From Cerina litoralis (GTDB lineage Bacteria; Bacteroidota; Bacteroidia; Flavobacteriales; Flavobacteriaceae), in contig JAIRBC010000006.1 of NCBI GenBank assembly GCA_022008415.1, positions 1 to 64,000 on the forward strand: 64,000 nt of DNA. Reading direction: 5' to 3'. Positions 17,126 to 25,533 of the stretch are shown here, in pieces. A program made the position numbers and the translations under genes. The notes beneath the pieces are model-generated. The model was not told the DNA's origin. It ran no database searches and saw nothing but the letters and a program-made list of their open reading frames with translations. Position 1 is the stretch's first letter. Each line of letters starts with the position of its first letter.

Positions 17126-17443
17126 TTAGTCCCCCCCGATAATTTCAATTTTGGTTCCATCCAGTTCCCCGTCCAATAGAATTTGACAGGCCAGTCTACT
17201 GTTGTCAAAAATCTCGTATTGGTCGCCCAGGGTCTGCTTTTCAACGAGTTCTTGTTTGCCCAGCTTTGCTCCGTTGGTCCATACACGGATATGGCAGGTG
17301 CCGCAGAGCGCCCTGCCACGGCATTCCCCGATATCGTCGTACAAGCGGTCTGCCAGCAGCTCCATCAAGTTTCGGAATTCGTGTTTTCTATATTCCAGAA
17401 CATGGTCGTCCCCAATTGAATCGGTGACAAATATTTGGTACAT
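17126..17443 (-). CDS. 2Fe-2S plant/adrenodoxin-type ferredoxin
   Basis: This 105-residue ferredoxin has the cluster ligands C41, C47 and C50 in ECRGRALCGTC and C86 in LACQI, the CX5CX2C...C pattern of adrenodoxin-like proteins, so it should transfer electrons to an oxygenase or reductase. The frame is open for 57 more codons upstream, but a -7 box at 17465-17472 and the family N-terminus (MYQIFVTDS) place the start at 17443. It is divergent from ileS and has no redox partner next to it. It is not the NifU/Isc-operon ferredoxin by context. Confidence 0.85.
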   Translation of the reverse strand: MYQIFVTDSIGDDHVLEYRKHEFRNLMELLADRLYDDIGECRGRALCGTCHIRVWTNGAKLGKQELVEKQTLGDQYEIFDNSRLACQILLDGELDGTKIEIIGGD

Positions 17444-17464
17444 GGAAGTTTTTTTAACGCTTCG

Positions 17465-17472
17465 CAAAATTA
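17465..17472 (-). promoter_or_regulatory. Predicted -7 box of the ferredoxin gene
   Basis: On the minus strand this reads TAATTTTG. Transcription would begin near 17459, leaving a leader of about 16 bases before ATG 17443. This argues against the longer reading frame. Confidence 0.45.
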
Positions 17473-17620
17473 GGCCATCTATTGAAATAGTGCCACGTGA
17501 AAACAGGAAATCTGCATCGTACAATAGAATTTGGACGGTTTCTTTACAACTGGGGGGATTCCAACAGCGGATAAGGGCATTTCCTTGGGAAGGAAGCGGG
17601 ATTAATTCAATCAAAATGTA

Positions 17621-17628
17621 TAATTTTG
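17621..17628 (+). promoter_or_regulatory. Predicted -7 box of ileS
   Basis: TAATTTTG followed by CAC lies 53 bp before the ileS ATG at 17682. The -33 region is not convincing. Confidence 0.45.
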
Positions 17629-17681
17629 CACACTTTAATACAGAGCCCGTCTTGGGCCGTATAGCATTTTAAGCGGTTATT

Positions 17682-20600
17682 ATGAAGTTTGCGGAATACA
17701 AAGGATTGGATCTTCCAAAAGTAGCAGATGAAGTGCTTCGTTATTGGGAGGATCACGATATTTTTAACAAGAGCATCACGACTAGGGAAGGGAAGCCCAA
17801 CTTCATTTTCTACGAAGGACCGCCTTCTGCAAACGGAATGCCCGGGATACACCATGTTATGGCAAGGACCATCAAGGATATTTTTCCCAGGTACAAGACC
17901 ATGAAGGGCTTTCAGGTAAAGCGCAAGGCGGGTTGGGATACCCACGGGCTTCCAATAGAGCTCGGCGTAGAGAAGGAATTGGGCATTACCAAAGAGGATA
18001 TAGGGAAGAAAATATCGGTCGAGGATTACAATGCGGCTTGCAAAAAAGCGGTTATGCGGTATACCGATGTTTGGAACGAACTCACGGAACGGGTCGGCTA
18101 TTGGGTAGATATGGATGATCCCTACATTACCTATAAGCCCAAGTATATGGAGTCTGTTTGGTGGCTTTTAAAGCAGATTTACGACAAAGGACTCATCTAC
18201 AAAGGATACACCGTACAACCCTATTCCCCAAAAGCGGGAACGGGACTGAGCTCGCACGAGCTCAACCAGCCCGGCACGTATCAGGATGTTACGGATACCA
18301 CCGTGGTGGCACAGTTTAAGGGTCTCGGTACATCCCTCATAGGGGCAAGTGAAAATTCTATTCCAAAGGCATTTAACCATGCTTCCTCTCCCTCTGGGGG
18401 AGGTACCGAAAGCGGAAGGGGGCTCGAGAGTTCAGCGGAGGATTTTTTCTTTCTCGCCTGGACGACCACCCCATGGACACTACCTTCAAATACAGCTTTG
18501 ACGGTTGGGCCAAAGATAGCCTATGTACTGGTTAAGACTTACAATCAATACACTTTTGAACCTATCAACGTAGTGCTGGCAAAATCCCTTGTGGGGACGC
18601 AGTTTTCAGGAAAGTTTATTGAAGTAGAAAATTGGGAGGCCTGGAGTAATTTTAGAAAGGAAGATTACGAGTCGGACAGTAAGAAGAGTAAAATACCCTA
18701 TCTTATTATAGGTAGTTGTTTGGGCAAGGATTTGGTGGGTATCAAATACGAGCAGCTTTTGCCCTACGCCCAGCCCTACCAGAATCCTGAAAATGCCTTT
18801 AGGGTCATTGCTGGGGATTTTGTAACCACCGAAGACGGTACAGGTATTGTGCATACCGCCCCTACATTTGGTGCGGACGACGCCAAGGTAGCCAAAGAGG
18901 CCGTGCCAGAAGTACCGCCCATGCTGGTTTTGGACGAGCACAACAATCCCGTGCCATTGGTAGACCTACAAGGAAGGTTCCGACCCGAAATGGGAGCGTT
19001 GGCCGGTAAATATGTGAAGAACGAATATTACGACGACGGCGAGGCTCCGAAAAGATCCGTGGATGTAGAGCTGGCCATTAATCTAAAAGAAGGGAACAAG
19101 GCGTTTAAGGTCGAAAAATACGTCCATAGCTATCCCAATTGCTGGCGTACGGACAAACCCATCCTGTATTATCCTATGGATTCCTGGTTTATTAAAATCA
19201 CCGAGGTAAAGGATAGGATGTACGAGCTTAACCAGACCATCAACTGGAAGCCAAAGGCCACTGGTGATGGCCGTTTTGGCAATTGGCTGGCAAATGCCAA
19301 TGATTGGAACCTCTCCCGTTCCCGTTATTGGGGGATTCCCTTGCCCATTTGGCGTACCGAGGACGGCAAGGAAGAGATCATCATTGGATCGGTTGCCGAA
19401 CTCAAAGCAGCTATGGCAAAGGCCGTTACGGCAGGGGTTTTAAAAGAAGACATCTTTGCCGATTTTGTGGTGGGCGATATGAGCGAGGAAAACTATGACA
19501 CCATAGATCTTCATAAAAATATCGTAGACCGCATAACCTTGGTTTCCCCTTCCGGCAAGCCTATGAAGCGGGAGAGCGATCTTATCGACGTTTGGTTCGA
19601 CAGTGGTTCCATGCCTTACGCCCAATGGCATTACCCCCTGGAAAACAAGGAACTTATTGATCAAAACAAGGCTTTTCCAGCAGATTTTATCGCCGAGGGG
19701 GTAGACCAAACACGTGGATGGTTCTATACCCTACATGCCATAGCTACCATGGTCTTTGATTCGGTTGCCTATAAAAATGTGGTTTCCAACGGACTTGTAT
19801 TGGACAAAGAGGGCAAAAAAATGTCCAAACGGTTGGGCAATGCCGTAGATCCTTTTGAGACCATGGATGCCCATGGACCCGATGCTACGCGCTGGTATAT
19901 GATTTCCAATGCCAATCCCTGGGACAACCTTAAGTTTGACGAGGAAGGAATTGTCGAGGTGAAACGTAAATTCTTTGGCACCCTGTACAACACCTATTCC
20001 TTTTTTGCCCTGTACGCCAATGTCGATGGTTTTACATATTCCGAGGCGGAAATACCCATTGAAGAACGTCCGGAAATAGATCAATGGGTCTTGTCCGAGC
20101 TGCATACGTTGATCAATTTGGTCGATGATGCTTACGCCGATTATGAGCCGACCAAGGCTACACGGGCCATTTCCGATTTCGTCCAGGAAAACCTGAGCAA
20201 TTGGTACGTCCGTTTAAGTAGAAGGCGTTTTTGGAAGCCTGCCCGACAGTCCGATCCTGGCGGGCCTGCCCGACAGTCCGATCCTGGCGGGCCTGCCCAA
20301 CAGTCCGACGATTACCGGAATGATAAAATAGCGGCCTACCAAACCCTTTACACCTGTCTTGAGACCGTGGCCAAGTTGTCCGCCCCCGTGGCACCATTTT
20401 TTATGGACCAACTGTATAAAGACTTAACAAAAATTACGGAAAAAGAAAACTTTGAAAGCGTACATTTGGCCAATTTCCCGGAATTTGTTCCTGCCATGGT
20501 CAACAAAGAGCTGGAGAGCAAGATGTCCAAGGCGCAAATCATATCGTCCCTAGTGCTTTCCATAAGGCAAAAGGAAAAAATAAAGGTTCGGCAGCCCCTG

Positions 20601-21248
20601 CGGAAAATAATGATCCCGGTGTTGGATCAAAAGCAAAGGGAAGAAATTCAGGCCGTAGCGCATTTGATCAAATCCGAGGTCAACGTAAAAGAGGTAGAAT
20701 TGCTAGACGATGCTTCGGGGATTTTGGTGAAAAGGATAAAACCCAATTTTAAGGTATTGGGTCCCCGTTTTGGAAAGGATATGAAGCGTATTGCCCAAGC
20801 GGTAGCCATGTTGGGACAGAAGGATATCCAGAAAATAGAGCAGGAAGGCGAAATAATCCTTGATATTGAGAATAAAAGTATTAAATTACGGTTACAGGAA
20901 GTAGATATATCTTCCCAGGACATCGAGGGCTGGTTGGTAGCGAGTTCAGGTGCAATAACGGTCGCCCTGGATGTTACCATAGACGAAGGGCTCAAGAAAG
21001 AAGGGATAGCACGCGAACTCGTAAACCGCATTCAAAATCTGAGAAAGGATTCCGGGTTTGAGGTTACCGATAAAATTGACGTTAAGATTTTAAAGGATGG
21101 ACAGATAGAGCGTGCGGTGCATGGCAATATAGACTATATCAAGACCGAGACCTTGACCTCCGAACTCGTTTTGGAGGAGAATTTGGAGGAAGGCACGGAA
21201 GTCGCCTTTGATGACGTAAAAACAAGATTGTATATCATTAAACATTGA
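17682..21248 (+). CDS. ileS: Isoleucyl-tRNA synthetase with two repeat-derived insertions
   Basis: This 1188-residue class I synthetase charges tRNA-Ile. The HIGH-type site is in PPSANGMPGIHHVMART near residue 50 and KMSKR is near 713; the editing domain lies between (AWTTTPWTLPSNTAL, GTGIVHTAPTFGADD). The C-terminal part has the flavobacterial long form with WYVRLSRRRFW. It is about 50 residues longer than I would expect. The excess falls in two places: residues about 214-255 in the editing-domain loop, and residues 853-876, where the nine-residue unit PARQSDPGG occurs twice and a partial third time. Both match repeat-like DNA (see 18385 and 20238) and keep the frame. The TraR/DksA-like gene follows 4 bp later. 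Confidence 0.95.
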   Translation: MKFAEYKGLDLPKVADEVLRYWEDHDIFNKSITTREGKPNFIFYEGPPSANGMPGIHHVMARTIKDIFPRYKTMKGFQVKRKAGWDTHGLPIELGVEKELGITKEDIGKKISVEDYNAACKKAVMRYTDVWNELTERVGYWVDMDDPYITYKPKYMESVWWLLKQIYDKGLIYKGYTVQPYSPKAGTGLSSHELNQPGTYQDVTDTTVVAQFKGLGTSLIGASENSIPKAFNHASSPSGGGTESGRGLESSAEDFFFLAWTTTPWTLPSNTALTVGPKIAYVLVKTYNQYTFEPINVVLAKSLVGTQFSGKFIEVENWEAWSNFRKEDYESDSKKSKIPYLIIGSCLGKDLVGIKYEQLLPYAQPYQNPENAFRVIAGDFVTTEDGTGIVHTAPTFGADDAKVAKEAVPEVPPMLVLDEHNNPVPLVDLQGRFRPEMGALAGKYVKNEYYDDGEAPKRSVDVELAINLKEGNKAFKVEKYVHSYPNCWRTDKPILYYPMDSWFIKITEVKDRMYELNQTINWKPKATGDGRFGNWLANANDWNLSRSRYWGIPLPIWRTEDGKEEIIIGSVAELKAAMAKAVTAGVLKEDIFADFVVGDMSEENYDTIDLHKNIVDRITLVSPSGKPMKRESDLIDVWFDSGSMPYAQWHYPLENKELIDQNKAFPADFIAEGVDQTRGWFYTLHAIATMVFDSVAYKNVVSNGLVLDKEGKKMSKRLGNAVDPFETMDAHGPDATRWYMISNANPWDNLKFDEEGIVEVKRKFFGTLYNTYSFFALYANVDGFTYSEAEIPIEERPEIDQWVLSELHTLINLVDDAYADYEPTKATRAISDFVQENLSNWYVRLSRRRFWKPARQSDPGGPARQSDPGGPAQQSDDYRNDKIAAYQTLYTCLETVAKLSAPVAPFFMDQLYKDLTKITEKENFESVHLANFPEFVPAMVNKELESKMSKAQIISSLVLSIRQKEKIKVRQPLRKIMIPVLDQKQREEIQAVAHLIKSEVNVKEVELLDDASGILVKRIKPNFKVLGPRFGKDMKRIAQAVAMLGQKDIQKIEQEGEIILDIENKSIKLRLQEVDISSQDIEGWLVASSGAITVALDVTIDEGLKKEGIARELVNRIQNLRKDSGFEVTDKIDVKILKDGQIERAVHGNIDYIKTETLTSELVLEENLEEGTEVAFDDVKTRLYIIKH
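18385..18403 (+). repeat. GC-rich hairpin inside the ileS editing domain
   Basis: CCTCTCCC (18385-18392), loop TCT and GGGGGAGG (18396-18403) form an 8-bp stem with one G-T pair inside coding sequence. It encodes part of a Ser/Gly-rich insert (about residues 234-250) that is unlike the surrounding synthetase. A similar string, CCTCTCGGGGGGTTAGGGCG, occurs between genes near 46119, so this is probably an intergenic-type element that entered a gene. Confidence 0.5.
20238..20309 (+). repeat. In-frame 27-bp tandem palindromic repeat in ileS
   Basis: Two exact 27-bp units (20238-20264, 20265-20291) and a partial third (20292-20309) are inserted after RRRFWK. Each unit is an imperfect hairpin: CCCGACAG pairs with CTGGCGGG around a 7-base loop, with one A/G mismatch. 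Because 27 is divisible by three, each copy adds nine residues (PARQSDPGG) without a frameshift. Confidence 0.85.
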
Positions 21249-21252
21249 AATT

Positions 21253-21636
21253 ATGGCTGATGACTTAAAAATAAGGTATTCAGATAAGGATTTGGAAGAA
21301 TTCAAAATGCTGATCGAAGAGAAAATGGAGAAAGCAAAATCCCATTTGGATTTGCTTAGAAGTTCCTATATGAACGATGGAAATAACGGTACGGACGATA
21401 CGTCCCCTACATTTAAAGCCTTTGAGGAAGGCTCCGAAACGATGAGCAAGGAGGCCAATACGCAATTGGCAATTAGACAGGAAAAATTTATTCGTGACCT
21501 AAAGAACGCCTTGCAGCGAATAGAGAACAAGACCTATGGTGTCTGTAGGGTTACCGGAAAACTTATAAATAAGGAGCGCTTAAAATTGGTTCCCCATGCC
21601 ACGTTGAGCATAGAGGCCAAAAACATGCAGAAGTAG
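21253..21636 (+). CDS. TraR/DksA-family protein with degenerate zinc finger
   Basis: This 127-residue protein has the DksA layout: an N-terminal coiled coil (about 10-75) and a C-terminal globular finger (about 93-125). The DksA coiled-coil tip acidic residues are not clear. The C4 zinc finger is degraded: only C98 remains (YGVCRVTGK), its CxxC partner is T101, and the second pair region reads VPHATLSIEA with H115. Flavobacterial relatives share this RVTGK..PHATLS form, so the loss is old. It may still bind in the RNA polymerase secondary channel and modulate transcription. It sits 4 bp after ileS, in the same operon. Confidence 0.82.
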   Translation: MADDLKIRYSDKDLEEFKMLIEEKMEKAKSHLDLLRSSYMNDGNNGTDDTSPTFKAFEEGSETMSKEANTQLAIRQEKFIRDLKNALQRIENKTYGVCRVTGKLINKERLKLVPHATLSIEAKNMQK

Positions 21637-21694
21637 AGGACTGTGCTTTGGGCGCGGAGCTTGAAAAAGTGCCTTTAAGGATTTCAATATCAGG

Positions 21695-21721
21695 CCTACA
21701 AGGTTTTCGTAATCTTGTAGG
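21695..21721. repeat. CCTACAAGG-type hairpin element, copy 1
   Basis: CCTACAAGGTT (21695-21705) pairs with AATCTTGTAGG (21711-21721) as an 11-bp stem with one G-T pair around a 5-base loop. It lies 58 bp after the TraR/DksA-like stop codon and could end or protect the ileS transcript. A 27-bp relative with the same first 11 bases is at 40671. Confidence 0.6.
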
Positions 21722-21808
21722 TCTGTACGTTTCTTTTTATCATAAAAGAGAACGAACGGGTAAAAACAGAAAATCCGGGGTTTCTATGAACAGGGCGCAT
21801 AATATCCT

Positions 21809-21816
21809 TATTTTTG
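21809..21816 (+). promoter_or_regulatory. Predicted -7 box of lspA
   Basis: TATTTTTG matches TAnnTTTG and lies 22 bp before the lspA ATG at 21839, so lspA probably has its own promoter in addition to read-through from ileS. Confidence 0.45.
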
Positions 21817-21838
21817 CCGAATCTATTTTAACTAAAAA

Positions 21839-22477
21839 ATGAATTTTAAAAAATCCCTGGCACTTATTGCGTTGATCCTCATTGTGGACCAAGTGAGCAA
21901 AATCTATATCAAGACCCATTTTGAGTTGGGCGAATCGGTTCCCGTATTCAGTTGGTTTAAAATACTTTTTATCGAGAATGAGGGAGCGGCCTGGGGCACC
22001 AAACTGAGCGATATCCTTCCTATTTCGGAAGTTTCGGGAAAACTGTTTTTAACCGTTTTCAGGCTTTTTGCTATCGTTGGGATAGGGTATTGGTTTTTTG
22101 ATTCGGTAAGAAAGGGGGCTTCCCGTACCTTGATAATCGCCATATCCTTGATTTTTTCGGGAGCTTTGGGAAATATTATCGACTCCGTTTTCTACGGGGC
22201 GTTGTTCAATGATAGCTACAATCAGGTGGCGACATTGTTTTCGCCGGAACCCTACGGCCGCCTGTTTCACGGCAAGGTGGTAGACATGCTGTATTTTCCT
22301 TTGATCGATACAACTTGGCCCCAGTGGGTGCCCGTGGTGGGCGGGAACAATTTTCGGTTTTTTGAGCCCGTTTTCAATATTGCCGATACGGCCATCAGCA
22401 CCGGCGTGGGAATATTGATCGTATTTAACAATAAGGCCTTCGGTAAGAAAGAAAAGGAAACCCCTCAGAAAGAATAG
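21839..22477 (+). CDS. lspA: Lipoprotein signal peptidase (signal peptidase II)
   Basis: This 212-residue inner-membrane aspartyl peptidase removes signal peptides from prolipoproteins such as those encoded at 2682, 12803, 31143, 40731 and 44279. Four hydrophobic segments are visible. The catalytic aspartates are D149 (GKVVDML) and D183 (FNIADTAIS); GNIID near 115 is the conserved structural motif. It is longer than the E. coli enzyme because of an insert of about 30 residues between GNIID and VVD, common in Bacteroidota. Its 3' end overlaps the convergent cyclo-ligase gene by 13 bp. Confidence 0.93.
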   Translation: MNFKKSLALIALILIVDQVSKIYIKTHFELGESVPVFSWFKILFIENEGAAWGTKLSDILPISEVSGKLFLTVFRLFAIVGIGYWFFDSVRKGASRTLIIAISLIFSGALGNIIDSVFYGALFNDSYNQVATLFSPEPYGRLFHGKVVDMLYFPLIDTTWPQWVPVVGGNNFRFFEPVFNIADTAISTGVGILIVFNNKAFGKKEKETPQKE

Positions 22478-23025
22478 GTTTTATCGGGGGTAACACAATA
22501 ATTCATCGCAATATCCTCTTCGCGAAGATCGCTGATTGCAGTTTCTGCCTCGAAGATGGATAGACCTATCTTTAGGACATCTGGCCTGCATTCCTTAAGA
22601 AAACTGTCATAGTAGCCTTTTCCGTACCCTATCCTATTCCCTGAGGCGTCGAATGCCAAAAGGGGAATAAAGACCACGTCTATTTTGTGCGGGGGCACCT
22701 CAAGTCCTTCGACAGGTTCTGGAACTCCCCAACGGTTAGTTTTTAGGACCGTGCTGTCGGTAAGAAGATAGTTGGTAAGGGTGTTTTTCCCACTCATTTT
22801 GGGCAACACGATATTTTTATCCTTTCCTTGCAGAATGGATAAAATGACATGGGTGTCCACTTCCCTTTTTTCCACAATGGTCAAAAAGAGGTGATAATAA
22901 TCAAACGACCAAATAGGAAGTTCAAGAAGATTATTGACAATGCGAATACTGTAGTTGGAAAGTGCTTCGGGAGATATTCCCTGTCTGCGGGCCATATATT
23001 CTGACCGCAAAGCTTTTTTCAACAT
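22465..23025 (-). CDS. 5-formyltetrahydrofolate cyclo-ligase
   Basis: This 186-residue enzyme converts 5-formyl-THF to 5,10-methenyl-THF using ATP and returns the storage folate to one-carbon metabolism. Family marks are RRQGIS near the N-terminus, WGVPEP, IDVVFIPLLAFD and the signature GNRIGYGKGYYDSFL. The length fits. It overlaps lspA tail to tail. The stretch encoding PEPVEGL resembles a common bacterial repeat at DNA level, but the residues align with the family, so no insertion is called. Confidence 0.92.
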   Translation of the reverse strand: MLKKALRSEYMARRQGISPEALSNYSIRIVNNLLELPIWSFDYYHLFLTIVEKREVDTHVILSILQGKDKNIVLPKMSGKNTLTNYLLTDSTVLKTNRWGVPEPVEGLEVPPHKIDVVFIPLLAFDASGNRIGYGKGYYDSFLKECRPDVLKIGLSIFEAETAISDLREEDIAMNYCVTPDKTYSF

Positions 23026-23079
23026 AAGAATCGATTAAGTCTTTCGAATTTGGGGAAATTCTTAGGAACTATAAATTAC

Positions 23080-23169
23080 CTATTTGTTTGCGGTGGACAC
23101 TTCAAAATAAATTTTGAATAGTAGCATAAGTACCAAATAAGAGCCCAGGGTTATCAGATAGATGTCCAT
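23080..23169 (-). CDS. Possible 29-residue small membrane protein
   Basis: A short open frame, ATG 23169 to TAG 23080, encodes MDIYLITLGSYLVLMLLFK and then a polar end. It has one clear hydrophobic segment of about 19 residues with positive charge after it, as expected for a single-pass small membrane protein. It lies in a 700-bp region without other genes, and two 22-bp direct repeats point toward it from upstream. No -7 box was found close to it. It may be real or chance. Confidence 0.35.
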   Translation of the reverse strand: MDIYLITLGSYLVLMLLFKIYFEVSTANK

Positions 23170-23245
23170 AAGTTTTTGATGTTATGATGTTAAATTTTGA
23201 TTTTTTAAATGTAAAAAAAAAACTTAATAAATCCCATTAAGTGTA

Positions 23246-23453
23246 AAAATTTATCGATGAAATGCACGGTTTTAACAAAAAGATGGGATTTTCTTATAAA
23301 AGTCGATGGAGTGGCGGAATTTTATTTGTTATGTTAAAACCTTGAGAATGAAATTGTTAAGATGATATTCTCCTATTTTTTTTCTATCGCAAAATTTTTT
23401 TATTAAAGGCACAATATTTGGATGTATTACCAAAATTTATCGATGAAATGCAC
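23246..23453. promoter_or_regulatory. 22-bp direct repeats and 10-bp inverted repeat in a long intergenic region
   Basis: A 22-bp sequence containing TTTATCGATGAAATGCAC occurs exactly twice, at 23246-23267 and 23432-23453, in the same orientation. Touching the first copy is the 10-mer GGTTTTAACA (23268-23277), whose inverse TGTTAAAACC is at 23332-23341. The surrounding gap (23026-23729) is very A/T-rich and otherwise empty apart from the possible small ORF at 23080. Exact repeats of this length in such DNA suggest protein binding sites. Confidence 0.55.
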
Positions 23454-23655
23454 TTTTTGCGTTTGTTTTCGGGTACAAAAATGGCGTTAAACGACTTTTC
23501 ACAGTTTATTCGATGCCAAAAATGAAAGATTTTTTAAGACTGGCCCAATTGGTTTAACTTTGTTTTTTTGAAGTCAAAGTACTTGGCATCGATATTTTTT
23601 TGGTGCAAAATGGCACCCATAGGGGTAGTTAAAATAAATGAAAATAATCGCCGAT

Positions 23656-23683
23656 TTGGGAAAAAGGTACTAACTTGACTTTG
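23656..23683 (+). promoter_or_regulatory. Possible promoter of uvrC
   Basis: TTG (23656-23658), 17 bp, TGACTTTG (23676-23683) deviates by one base from TAnnTTTG and ends 46 bp before the chosen uvrC ATG. A perfect -7 box, TAACTTTG, is also present further upstream at 23555-23562. Confidence 0.35.
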
Positions 23684-23729
23684 AATGGGTTCTGTATCAT
23701 TGCCCCAAAGTAATTCGCTACATACAGCT

Positions 23730-25517
23730 ATGTCTGAAATCCCCATAAAAGTACTGTTGAGCACACTGCCCACAGGGCCCGGCGTGTACCAGTTTTATGA
23801 TGCCGAAGGGAAAATATTATATGTTGGGAAGGCCAAGAACCTCAAAAAAAGGGTCAACTCCTATTTTACAAAGAAGCACGAAAATGGCAAGACCCGAGTA
23901 TTAGTAAAGAAAATTCGGTCGCTTAAACATATTGTAGTCCCTACGGAATCGGACGCCTTGTTGTTAGAGAACAACCTTATCAAAAAGTATCAACCCAGGT
24001 ATAACGTGATGCTCAAGGATGATAAGACCTACCCTTGGATATGTATCAAGAACGAGCGTTTTCCCAGAATATTCCCAACGAGAAAAATGATCGAGGATGG
24101 GTCCGAGTATTATGGTCCGTATACCAGTATGAGAACAGTAAGGACTTTGTTAGACCTAATAAAAAGCGTATACCCGTTGAGAACCTGTAATTACGATCTT
24201 TCCCAAGAGAAAATAGAGGCCGGGAAATACAAGGTTTGTCTAGAGTATCATTTGGGCAATTGCAAGGCTCCTTGTGTAGGGTTTCAGTCCTTTGGGGATT
24301 ATCAAAAGCAAGTAGATGATATAAGGGAAATAATTAAGGGAAACTTTAAATCCTCCCTGCATTATTTTAAAAATCAGATGAAACTATTGGCCGATGAATT
24401 AAGGTTCGAAGAGGCACAGCTCATAAAGGATAAGATCGAGGTACTGGAAAACTATCAGGTTAAAAGCACCATTGTGAATCCCAAGATCAACAATGTAGAT
24501 GTGTTTTCCATAATTTCCGATGACGTATTTGCCTATGTAAATTTCTTACAATTGGCGCATGGGGCCATCATCCGGTCCCATACCATGGAAATCAAGAAAA
24601 AATTAGGGGAGACGGATAGGGATCTTTTGCAGCTGGCCATTTTGGAAGTTCGACAGCGGTTCAATTCGCTTTCCAAAGAACTTTATGTACCTTTCGATTT
24701 GGTGGCGGAGCCCCATCTTAAAATAACGGTTCCCAAACTCGGCGACAAAAAGAAGATTTTGGAGCTGTCCGAACGCAATGCCAAATTATTTAGACAGGAA
24801 CGTTTTAACCAAATTAAAATCACGGACCCAGAAAGGCATACCAATAGGGTTATGGCGCAGATGAAGAAAGATTTGCGTTTGTCTCAAGAACCCAGGCATA
24901 TTGAATGTTTTGACAACTCCAATATTCAGGGAACACACCCCGTTGCGGCCTGTGTGGTGTTCAAGGACGGCAAACCTTCCAAGAGAGATTACAGGCACTT
25001 TAATATAAGGACCGTAACGGGACCCGATGATTTTGCCTCCATGGAAGAAGTAGTCCATAGGCGATATAAAAGGTTATTGGAAGAGAACGGGCCTCTGCCG
25101 CAGCTCATCGTAATAGATGGAGGGAAAGGTCAATTGTCGTCGGCCTTGAAAAGTCTGGAGTCCTTAGGACTTCGGGGAAAAATAGCTATTATCGGTATTG
25201 CAAAGAGATTGGAGGAAATCTATTTCCCCGAAGACCCAATTCCACTTTATTTGGATAAAAAATCCGAATCCCTAAGAATTATACAGCAACTCCGCAATGA
25301 GGCGCATAGATTTGGGATTACCTTTCACAGAACCCTTAGGAGCAAGGCTGCCGTGATATCGGAATTGGAAGGGATCGAGGGAATCGGGAAAAAAACTACC
25401 CAGGAATTGTTGAAAAATTTTAAATCGGTAAAACGTATCAAGGAAGCCTCTTTGGAAAACTTAGCCGAAACGATAGGAATCTCCAAAGCAAAAAAAGTTT
25501 ACGGTACCTTTCATTAA
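23730..25517 (+). CDS. uvrC: Excinuclease ABC subunit C
   Basis: This protein of about 595 residues makes the dual incisions in nucleotide excision repair with UvrA and UvrB. The GIY-YIG domain is at the N-terminus (GPGVYQFYD ... ILYVGKAKNLKKRV), followed by a UVR-type helix (FEEAQLIKDKIEVLENYQ) for UvrB contact. The RNase H-like C-terminal nuclease follows (HIECFDNSNIQGTHPVAACVVF, VIDGGKGQLSSA), and a helix-hairpin-helix ends the protein (LEGIEGIGKKT). ATG 23730 (MSEIPIKVLL) matches family N-termini better than the ATG 15 codons earlier. The patatin gene follows 16 bp downstream. mfd, also a repair gene, lies at 55 kb. Confidence 0.95.
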   Translation: MSEIPIKVLLSTLPTGPGVYQFYDAEGKILYVGKAKNLKKRVNSYFTKKHENGKTRVLVKKIRSLKHIVVPTESDALLLENNLIKKYQPRYNVMLKDDKTYPWICIKNERFPRIFPTRKMIEDGSEYYGPYTSMRTVRTLLDLIKSVYPLRTCNYDLSQEKIEAGKYKVCLEYHLGNCKAPCVGFQSFGDYQKQVDDIREIIKGNFKSSLHYFKNQMKLLADELRFEEAQLIKDKIEVLENYQVKSTIVNPKINNVDVFSIISDDVFAYVNFLQLAHGAIIRSHTMEIKKKLGETDRDLLQLAILEVRQRFNSLSKELYVPFDLVAEPHLKITVPKLGDKKKILELSERNAKLFRQERFNQIKITDPERHTNRVMAQMKKDLRLSQEPRHIECFDNSNIQGTHPVAACVVFKDGKPSKRDYRHFNIRTVTGPDDFASMEEVVHRRYKRLLEENGPLPQLIVIDGGKGQLSSALKSLESLGLRGKIAIIGIAKRLEEIYFPEDPIPLYLDKKSESLRIIQQLRNEAHRFGITFHRTLRSKAAVISELEGIEGIGKKTTQELLKNFKSVKRIKEASLENLAETIGISKAKKVYGTFH

Positions 25518-25533
25518 AAATCTGAGGAAATCC

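Noticed and set aside
21648..21842. 64-codon open frame before lspA
   Set aside because: It contains the CCTACAAGG hairpin and the lspA -7 box and overlaps the lspA start, so it is intergenic sequence.
22700..22745. Repeat-like string (CCTTCGACAGGTTCTGGAAC) inside the cyclo-ligase gene
   Set aside because: It resembles a widespread bacterial repeat, but the encoded PEPVEGLEV lines up with the family's normal PEP region and adds no residues, so no insertion is claimed.
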